NCBI GenBank assembly: GCA_040905285.1
Contig: JBBDRV010000041.1
Location: 1-10,911 of the forward strand
Direction of reading: 5' to 3'
From: JBBDRV01 sp040905285
GTDB lineage: Bacteria; Bacteroidota; Rhodothermia; Balneolales; Balneolaceae
DNA: 10,911 bases
Both the position numbers and the translations under genes were made by a program. The notes below the pieces were generated by a model. That model ran no database searches. It had not been told where the DNA came from and saw only the letters and a list, made by a program, of their open reading frames with translations. This document shows positions 6,097-10,911 of the stretch, piece after piece; the first letter of the stretch is position 1; each line of letters begins with the position of its first letter.

Positions 6097-7221
6097 TTAC
6101 TCCCTGAACTTAATGTTTACTTTTTTACTTTCCGCCGATTCCCTGTTTCTGACAATCAACGCCTGCTCGACCCGGTTTGATATTTCAATGAAAGACTCTG
6201 CTGACGGGGAAGCCGGATCGGCCACAACGACCGGCGTGCCGCGGTCACCGGACTGCATGATAGGTTCGCGAAGAGGTATCTCACCCAGAAACGGCACGTC
6301 AAGTCTTTTGGACAGATTGCGGGCTCCGTGCTTTCCAAAAATAAAGTATTTTTTTTCCGGCATGTCTTCCGGGACAAAATAGGCCATATTTTCTATGATG
6401 CCGAGTACGGGCACATTTACCTTGTTGAACATGGCCACTCCTTTTCTTACGTCATCCAGCGCTACATTTTGCGGAGTGGAAACAATGACCGCCCCTGTCA
6501 GGGGGACAGACTGAACAATTGTCAGCTGAATATCCCCGGTACCCGGCGGCAGGTCAAGGACCATGTAATCCAGCTCACCCCATTCCACTTCCTGCATAAA
6601 CTGTTTAACGGCACTGGTTACCATCGGTCCTCTCCAGATCATGGCCTGGTCAGGATCCACCAGGAATCCCATGGAAACCAGATGAACTCCGTGTTTTTCT
6701 ATCGGGACCAGCTTTTTGCCTGTTGTAATATTCGGCCGTTCACTTACGGCAAACATGGTCGGGATACTCGGGCCGTAGATATCGGTGTCCATCAACCCGA
6801 CGCGCGCACCGCTTCGGGCAAGAGAAACGGCCAGGTTGGCCGCAACTGTGGATTTACCCACCCCGCCTTTTCCGGATGCCACGGCTATTATATTCCTGAC
6901 TCCTGAGAGAACGGGTACCTGTTCAGGCTGTTTTTTTTCCGCATTCCGGCTCTCCCCTTCCTGGCGCTTGGAGATATTGATGCCTACTGTAATGTCGACT
7001 ACTGCATCCCGGTCGATGAATTTATGGATGGCCTCCCGGCACCCGGACTTCAGCTGGTGAGCGAGTCTGTCATTTTTTTCGGTAAGCTCAAGCGTGAACG
7101 AAATATATTTTTCCTGTATAATTATATCCTGGATCATATCCAGGCTTATCAGGTCTTTTTCCTGTTCAGGATGAAGTACATGTGTCAGTGCTGTCTTTAC
7201 CTGTTCCTTGTTGATGGCCAT
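6097..7221 (-). CDS. mrp: Mrp/NBP35-family P-loop ATPase (Fe-S cluster carrier), CxxC-less variant
   Basis: Mrp/ApbC proteins are cytosolic ATPases that carry and deliver Fe-S clusters. From the ATG at 7221 the product is 374 aa. Residues 5-80 form a MIP18/DUF59-like domain, then a linker, then the ATPase with the deviant Walker A GKGGVGKST (117-125), MDTDIYGPSIPTMF, MIWRGPMVTSAVKQF and LDLPPGTGDIQLT. The typical ENMxYFxCPxCG cluster-bridging motif is replaced here by ENMAYFVPEDMPEKKYFIFG, so both cysteines are absent; the only cysteine noted is in the N-terminal domain. I recall similar replacement in Bacteroidota Mrp proteins, so this may be lineage-typical. An ATG at 7245 would add eight residues, but a TATCTTTG promoter motif lies only about 16 nt before it, and MAINKEQVKTAL is the natural start. 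No Shine-Dalgarno is seen. Confidence 0.95.
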   Translation of the reverse strand: MAINKEQVKTALTHVLHPEQEKDLISLDMIQDIIIQEKYISFTLELTEKNDRLAHQLKSGCREAIHKFIDRDAVVDITVGINISKRQEGESRNAEKKQPEQVPVLSGVRNIIAVASGKGGVGKSTVAANLAVSLARSGARVGLMDTDIYGPSIPTMFAVSERPNITTGKKLVPIEKHGVHLVSMGFLVDPDQAMIWRGPMVTSAVKQFMQEVEWGELDYMVLDLPPGTGDIQLTIVQSVPLTGAVIVSTPQNVALDDVRKGVAMFNKVNVPVLGIIENMAYFVPEDMPEKKYFIFGKHGARNLSKRLDVPFLGEIPLREPIMQSGDRGTPVVVADPASPSAESFIEISNRVEQALIVRNRESAESKKVNIKFRE

Positions 7222-7260
7222 ATGCTTAAAAAATAGATGGATCAATTTTCATATTCACCC

Positions 7261-7268
7261 CAAAGATA
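7261..7268 (-). promoter_or_regulatory. Candidate -7 element TATCTTTG for mrp
   Basis: On the minus strand this is TATCTTTG, a match to TAnnTTTG, the -7 element of Bacteroidota primary sigma promoters, and identical to the motif before tyrA (4839-4846). It lies 39 bp upstream of the preferred mrp ATG at 7221. No exact TTTG at the -33 position is visible; the nearest is a TTTA in CGTTTAAG. Confidence 0.4.
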
Positions 7269-7354
7269 CGAATTCAATACTCCTTTCTTAAACGCAACAG
7301 CACCTGTGATCTGTTTCAATTCCCGGCACAGAAAACCGTATTTTTGGTTACCTT

Positions 7355-7517
7355 GCAATCTGTCGGACTTAGGAACAGAAAGCGAGCAGGATGAGATTTT
7401 GGCACAGTGGAACACGACTTTTGAGGTTCGCAGCGGTGTTACGGAAACGAGAAAGCGGGATTCCAGTGTGTAAAAAGGTCGCATGCGCAGCTCTGTAGAG
7501 TAAGTCCGACAGACTGC
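7355..7517. mobile_element. MITE-like foldback element with 17-bp imperfect terminal inverted repeats
   Basis: The ends GCAATCTGTCGGACTTA (7355-7371) and TAAGTCCGACAGACTGC (7501-7517) are inverted copies with a single mismatch. Inside, CACAGTGGAACAC (7403-7415) and GGATTCCAGTGTG (7458-7470) are complementary at 10 of 13 positions and lie 31 and 30 nt from the outer arms, so the whole 163-bp segment is a roughly symmetrical hairpin. No transposase is encoded and no clean target-site duplication is visible at the borders. It could be a non-autonomous mobile element, a dispersed palindromic unit or a structured RNA. Confidence 0.5.
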
Positions 7518-7589
7518 TTGATGCGAATGATTCCAGACCCTCATATTATCTGACGAAGCAATCCGAATTAAAGCTGTTTAAAGTTAAGT

Positions 7590-8687
7590 ATGGCCAAGCG
7601 TACTCCCCTTTTCAATAAGCACCTGAATTTGAATGCAAAAATGATTGATTTCAGCGGATATGACATGCCTGTACAGTACGGCGGAATCAAACAGGAGCAT
7701 CTTTGCGTCAGGGAAGCCGCCGGGCTTTTTGATGTTTCCCACATGGGGGAATTTTTCATCAGCGGGCCCCAGGCGATGGAGCTCGTTCAGGAAGTGACGG
7801 CCAATGATGCTTCCCTGCTGAAGCCGGGAAAAGCCCAATACAGTGTAATGTGCAATGATGAGGGCGGTATTGCTGATGACCTTCTGGTCTACATGCTTGA
7901 GCGAAACCTTTACATGCTTGTGGTCAATGCCGCAAATATCGGTAAAGACCGGGAGTGGATCCGGTCCAAAAACCGTTTTGATGCAGAGCTGGATGACCGG
8001 TCCGACCGGATGGCTCTTCTTGCCGTGCAGGGTCCCGCCTCCGTTGACCTTCTTGCCGGTCTTACGGAACTCGATCTGCTGCAGATGGACTCTTTTTCGT
8101 TTGCAAACGGAACTGTTGCGGGGGAGCGGGATGTGTTGGTTTCTGCAACGGGCTATACCGGTGAGAAAGGATTTGAGCTATATATCGATACGGACTCTGC
8201 CGACCCTGCAGTAATCTGGGACGCGCTTCTGATAAAGGGAGAGCGGTACGGTCTACAGCCGGCGGGTCTGGGCGCGCGCGATACCCTGCGCCTTGAAATG
8301 GGGCTGGCCCTTTACGGGAATGATCTCACGAATGACACCTCCCCTCTTGAAGCCGGCCTTGGATGGCTGACCAGGTTTGAGAAGGGAGATTTTATCGGTT
8401 CGGACGCTTTGCGAAAGCAAAAAGAAGCGGGTGTCAAAAGAAGACTGGCGGGGTTTGTTATCGGGGAATCACGTCAAATTCCAAGGTCCGGCTATGAAAT
8501 CCGTGCCGAAGACGGCACAAAAATCGGATTCGTGACCAGTGGAACTCAATCGTTTTCTCTTGGTAAAGGTATAGGAATGGGATATTTACCGGTTGCATTT
8601 TCGTCTGAAGGCACGTTGATCCACATATCCATCCGAAAAAAATTAGTACCGGCGGTTGTTGCCAGGCTGCCATTTATAAAGAAATAA
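7590..8687 (+). CDS. gcvT: Aminomethyltransferase (glycine cleavage system T protein)
   Basis: GcvT takes the aminomethyl group carried on lipoyl-GcvH and transfers the one-carbon unit to tetrahydrofolate, releasing ammonia, in the cytoplasmic glycine cleavage complex. The 365-aa product is full length. Landmarks are MIDFSGYDMPVQY (18-30), FDVSHMGEF (47-55), KAQYSVMCNDEGGIADDL with the catalytic-region Asp96/Asp97, an ATGYTGEKGFELY block, LGARDTLRLEMGLALYGNDL and the C-terminal barrel with GIGMGYLP. No Shine-Dalgarno precedes the ATG. gcvH and gcvP are not in the window, so the system is split here. comB follows after 17 nt, suggesting co-transcription although no metabolic link to comB is apparent. 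Confidence 0.98.
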   Translation: MAKRTPLFNKHLNLNAKMIDFSGYDMPVQYGGIKQEHLCVREAAGLFDVSHMGEFFISGPQAMELVQEVTANDASLLKPGKAQYSVMCNDEGGIADDLLVYMLERNLYMLVVNAANIGKDREWIRSKNRFDAELDDRSDRMALLAVQGPASVDLLAGLTELDLLQMDSFSFANGTVAGERDVLVSATGYTGEKGFELYIDTDSADPAVIWDALLIKGERYGLQPAGLGARDTLRLEMGLALYGNDLTNDTSPLEAGLGWLTRFEKGDFIGSDALRKQKEAGVKRRLAGFVIGESRQIPRSGYEIRAEDGTKIGFVTSGTQSFSLGKGIGMGYLPVAFSSEGTLIHISIRKKLVPAVVARLPFIKK

Positions 8688-8704
8688 TTAACGAATAATC
8701 AATC

Positions 8705-9454
8705 ATGCCTGATTTAAATCACCTGGATGTTTTCTTTTCAGTTCAAACTTTTCAGGAGGACCAGTTACGTGGAAAATCCGTGGTTATCGTAGATGTTCTG
8801 AGGGCCACCTCCACTATTGTCACGGCTCTGGCAAACGGAGCGAAAGCGGTCATTCCTGTCGGTGATATGGGTGAAGCCAGCAGAATTTCCCAAAGTGTGG
8901 ATTCAGACGACTACCTGCTTTGCGGAGAAAAGGACGGTATTAAAATTGACGGGTACGACCTTGGCAACTCACCACTGGAGTACAAAAGTGAAGTTATTGC
9001 CGGAAAGTCCCTGATTTTTAATACGACGAATGGCACCAAGGCCATCAAGAAATCCATGGGAGCCGAAGATATCTTTATAGCCTCTTTCCTCAACCTGGAT
9101 GCCGTTGTTGATGTTCTTAAGAAGACGGAAAGGGACATCGTGATAGTCTGCTCGGGCTGGAGGGGCCGGCTGTCGCTGGAGGATCTTTTGCTGGCCGGCA
9201 ATATTATCTATAAACTGTCGGGTGGAACGCTTCAGCCGGATGCAAGAGACGGTGCCAAAGTTGCATTCAGTCTGTATGAAAAATTTGGGAATGATCTGCA
9301 ATCTGTCATTTTAAACTCTAATCATGCTACCCGGTTGCAGGAGCTTGGGGGTAATGAAGATATATCCTATTGCTGCCAGTTGAATTCAAGCCGGGTGCTT
9401 CCCGTACTAAAAGAAGGTATCATCACAAACCGGTATGCCGAAGAAACAGAATAG
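8705..9454 (+). CDS. comB: 2-phosphosulfolactate phosphatase family protein
   Basis: The ComB family includes the Mg2+-dependent enzyme that dephosphorylates 2-phosphosulfolactate to sulfolactate on the route to coenzyme M in methanogens. Many bacteria without coenzyme M also carry it, so the substrate here is open. The 249-aa product shows the family signatures: VDVLRATST (30-36 core), LLCGEKDG (71-78), YDLGNSP (84-90), FNTTNGTKA (105-113), the VIVCSGWRGRLSLEDLLLAG block (147-165, Cys149, Glu159, Asp160) and a conserved C-terminal ISYCCQLNSS region. It follows gcvT by 17 nt, and its last 20 nt overlap the start of ftsK in another frame. No comA, comC or other sulfolactate gene is nearby, so the pathway role is unproven. 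Confidence 0.92.
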   Translation: MPDLNHLDVFFSVQTFQEDQLRGKSVVIVDVLRATSTIVTALANGAKAVIPVGDMGEASRISQSVDSDDYLLCGEKDGIKIDGYDLGNSPLEYKSEVIAGKSLIFNTTNGTKAIKKSMGAEDIFIASFLNLDAVVDVLKKTERDIVIVCSGWRGRLSLEDLLLAGNIIYKLSGGTLQPDARDGAKVAFSLYEKFGNDLQSVILNSNHATRLQELGGNEDISYCCQLNSSRVLPVLKEGIITNRYAEETE

Positions 9455-10911
9455 AAAAGGATTTCTCAGCGGGTTATCCTATACCCGCAAAGTGGAGATC
9501 GCGGGGATTCTTATCATGGCCATTGCGGGCCTGCTGTTCCTGAGTATCGTCACTCATCACCCCAATGACTACGGGATTGTCAAATCGATTCCATCGAGTA
9601 CGATCTTTTCAATGGATCACAGCCCCGCCCTGCAGGTAAGCAACTGGCTCGGACTTCTGGGAGCCTACATCTCCTACATGTTTGTTAATGTCATGTTCGG
9701 GTATATGAGTGTGCTCCTGTCCGTAATCCTCCTCACCCTCGGCTGGTTTGTATTCCGGGGGAAGGAGCTGGGCAGGCTGAACTGGCCTGCAGCATATGGT
9801 CTCTGGACCATGATACTGCTTTCAACCATTTTCGGTTGGTTTTACAATGAATTTGACTGGTATTCTTCTGTCTGGAGCGGCGGCTCCGGGGTTGCAGTGG
9901 CACAGATTCTCCATAACATTACGGGATTCGGCTCTATAGTGATTTTGGGCGTGCTCTTTATTATTACTGCGCTGATTCTTGTAGACCGGGACCTGCAGAA
10001 AACGGTTGATGTTATAAAAAACGGAATGGCCCGCTGGAAAGAGCACAGGGCAGAGAAGAAAAAACTGAAAAAGAAGCGAAAAGAAGAAAATATCCGGAAA
10101 AAGAGGGAAAAGAAAGAAAAAAAGCGGACGCCTGGTGCCGGGGTCATTATGAAAGATACTGCCACCGGTCCTCCTGACGAAGGATTTGGCGAATCCCTGC
10201 CCTCCCGCCACAGGCCGTCGGTAGACGAGATCGTCGAGAGGTCCCAGCGGGAAGATCTGGAACGCCGCTCAATGCAGGATGAAGGGCCTGTTGAATCGGG
10301 GCATCCGCCACGGGCCATACTTGAAGACAGTGACAGGACGGCTGACGGTGCGGACAGCGGCGGCGGTAATGAAGAGGATGTAGAAATCTCCGTCTTTATA
10401 GGCGAGGGCGATGAAGAGGCGGAAGACAAGGCCCTTGACCGGCAGAATAAGGACAAGGCACGGGACATACCCGTTATCAAATACAAGTTTCCCACCATAG
10501 ATCTGCTGGACAAGCCTCCCCTTGAAGGCAATGAAGTAGATCTTGAAGAAATCCGGGAAAACAAGAGAATTATACTGGACAAGCTGAAACGGCATAAAAT
10601 TGATATTTTAAGCATCAATGCCATCGTCGGGCCCACCGTCACCCTTTATGAGCTTGAGCCGGCGCCCGACGTCAAGATCAGCAAGATTCAAAGTTATGCG
10701 AACGATCTGAAAATGGCGACTGCGGCACATGGTCTCCGGATCATAGCCCCCATCCCCGGCAGATCTGCTGTCGGGATTGAGGTACCGAACAGCTCACGTG
10801 AAACCGTCTACATCCGCAGTGTAATCAACACCAAAAAGTTTGTGGATACAGAATTTGACCTGCCGGTGGCTTTTGGTAAAACGATTGAGAATGAAGTGTT
10901 TATGATCGATC
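9435..10911 (+). CDS. ftsK: DNA translocase FtsK/SpoIIIE, N-terminal part; 3' end outside window
   Basis: FtsK is an inner-membrane, septum-localised motor that pumps chromosome DNA at division and helps resolve dimers. The visible 492 residues contain an N-terminal membrane domain with predicted helices near 22-40, 71-106 (probably one long or two segments), 119-138 and 162-182. A charged linker follows (about 190-345), first K/R/E-rich and then acidic and low-complexity. The FtsK alpha domain begins near 349 with KYKFPTIDLLDKP and continues through SINAIVGPTVTLYELEPAP and MATAAHGLRIIAPIPGR. The Walker A motor and gamma domain lie beyond the right edge. The frame is uninterrupted to the end. 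The ATG at 9435 overlaps the comB 3' end by 20 nt, suggesting translational coupling. The purine-rich run at about 10050-10130 encodes the basic linker and is a place where sequencing or slippage errors could occur, but none is seen. Confidence 0.95.
   Translation, partial: MPKKQNRKGFLSGLSYTRKVEIAGILIMAIAGLLFLSIVTHHPNDYGIVKSIPSSTIFSMDHSPALQVSNWLGLLGAYISYMFVNVMFGYMSVLLSVILLTLGWFVFRGKELGRLNWPAAYGLWTMILLSTIFGWFYNEFDWYSSVWSGGSGVAVAQILHNITGFGSIVILGVLFIITALILVDRDLQKTVDVIKNGMARWKEHRAEKKKLKKKRKEENIRKKREKKEKKRTPGAGVIMKDTATGPPDEGFGESLPSRHRPSVDEIVERSQREDLERRSMQDEGPVESGHPPRAILEDSDRTADGADSGGGNEEDVEISVFIGEGDEEAEDKALDRQNKDKARDIPVIKYKFPTIDLLDKPPLEGNEVDLEEIRENKRIILDKLKRHKIDILSINAIVGPTVTLYELEPAPDVKISKIQSYANDLKMATAAHGLRIIAPIPGRSAVGIEVPNSSRETVYIRSVINTKKFVDTEFDLPVAFGKTIENEVFMID

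Larger units (their letters stand above)
7222..7589. other. Divergent mrp/gcvT intergenic region with a foldback element
   Basis: I see no credible gene in this 368-bp region. The mrp-proximal part carries a -7-like motif for mrp (7261-7268). A plus-strand TATTTTTG at 7339-7346 also fits TAnnTTTG, but it lies about 240 bp before gcvT. The segment 7355-7517 is an imperfect long inverted repeat, described separately. The last 70 bp before gcvT show no Shine-Dalgarno and no clear promoter. No glycine-riboswitch core is recognisable. Confidence 0.6.

Noticed and set aside
7222..7245. Upstream ATG for mrp adding MIHLFFKH
   Set aside because: The added residues do not resemble the family N-terminus, and the ATG is very near the inferred transcription start. 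This is a preference, not proof.
7242..7544. A 100-codon minus-strand open frame, and a 78-codon plus-strand frame at 7237-7473, between mrp and gcvT
   Set aside because: Both cross the foldback element. They show no recognisable domain, have no ribosome binding site, and overlap the likely mrp promoter. They look like chance frames in repeat DNA.
7372..7589. Glycine riboswitch upstream of gcvT
   Set aside because: I looked for the conserved glycine aptamer segments and did not see them; the region is explained better by the inverted repeat.
9842..10642. A 266-codon open frame antisense to ftsK, rich in Ser/Arg/Phe
   Set aside because: It lies wholly opposite the well-supported ftsK frame, and its biased composition follows from the charged low-complexity linker on the other strand.

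Overview
The window looks like a chromosomal segment from an FCB-group bacterium, most likely Balneolota/Rhodothermota or a close relative of Bacteroidota. This is inferred from four things. G+C is roughly balanced. Most starts have little or no Shine-Dalgarno sequence. Two upstream regions carry TATCTTTG, which fits the Bacteroidota-type -7 element TAnnTTTG. The Mrp ATPase is a variant without the CxxC motif, which I associate with this group. No rRNA, tRNA, CRISPR array, transposase or phage gene is visible.

Layout. (1) 2-541 (+): C-terminal part of an NAD(P)-dependent aldehyde dehydrogenase of succinate-semialdehyde-dehydrogenase type. (2) 701-4750: a minus-strand block, read from right to left: uvrB, a PmtA-like SAM methyltransferase 14 nt downstream of it, a small secreted FAS1 (fasciclin) protein with its own likely promoter, and aat. 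(3) 4886-6016 (+): tyrA, a bifunctional chorismate mutase/prephenate dehydrogenase, divergent from uvrB. (4) 6097-7221 (-): mrp/apbC, convergent with tyrA. (5) 7590-10911 (+): gcvT, then comB 17 nt later, then ftsK, whose start overlaps the comB end by 20 nt and which runs off the right edge.

The genes are mainly housekeeping: DNA repair (uvrB), N-degron tagging (aat), tyrosine synthesis (tyrA), Fe-S cluster maturation (mrp), one-carbon/glycine metabolism (gcvT) and chromosome segregation (ftsK). They do not form one obvious pathway. The only tight couplings are uvrB-methyltransferase and gcvT-comB-ftsK.

The unusual material is mostly non-coding. It comprises: a 163-bp imperfect foldback bounded by 17-bp inverted repeats between mrp and gcvT (MITE-like); short GC-rich repeats with core AGCCGGT lying between genes and often just after stop codons, one of which forms the end of the methyltransferase gene; a perfect 16-bp tandem duplication beyond aat; and a candidate operator/promoter for the fasciclin gene. 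Among proteins, the compact FAS1 domain, the CxxC-less Mrp and the enteric-type TyrA deserve a second look. I see no convincing evidence for a wholly new multi-gene system.
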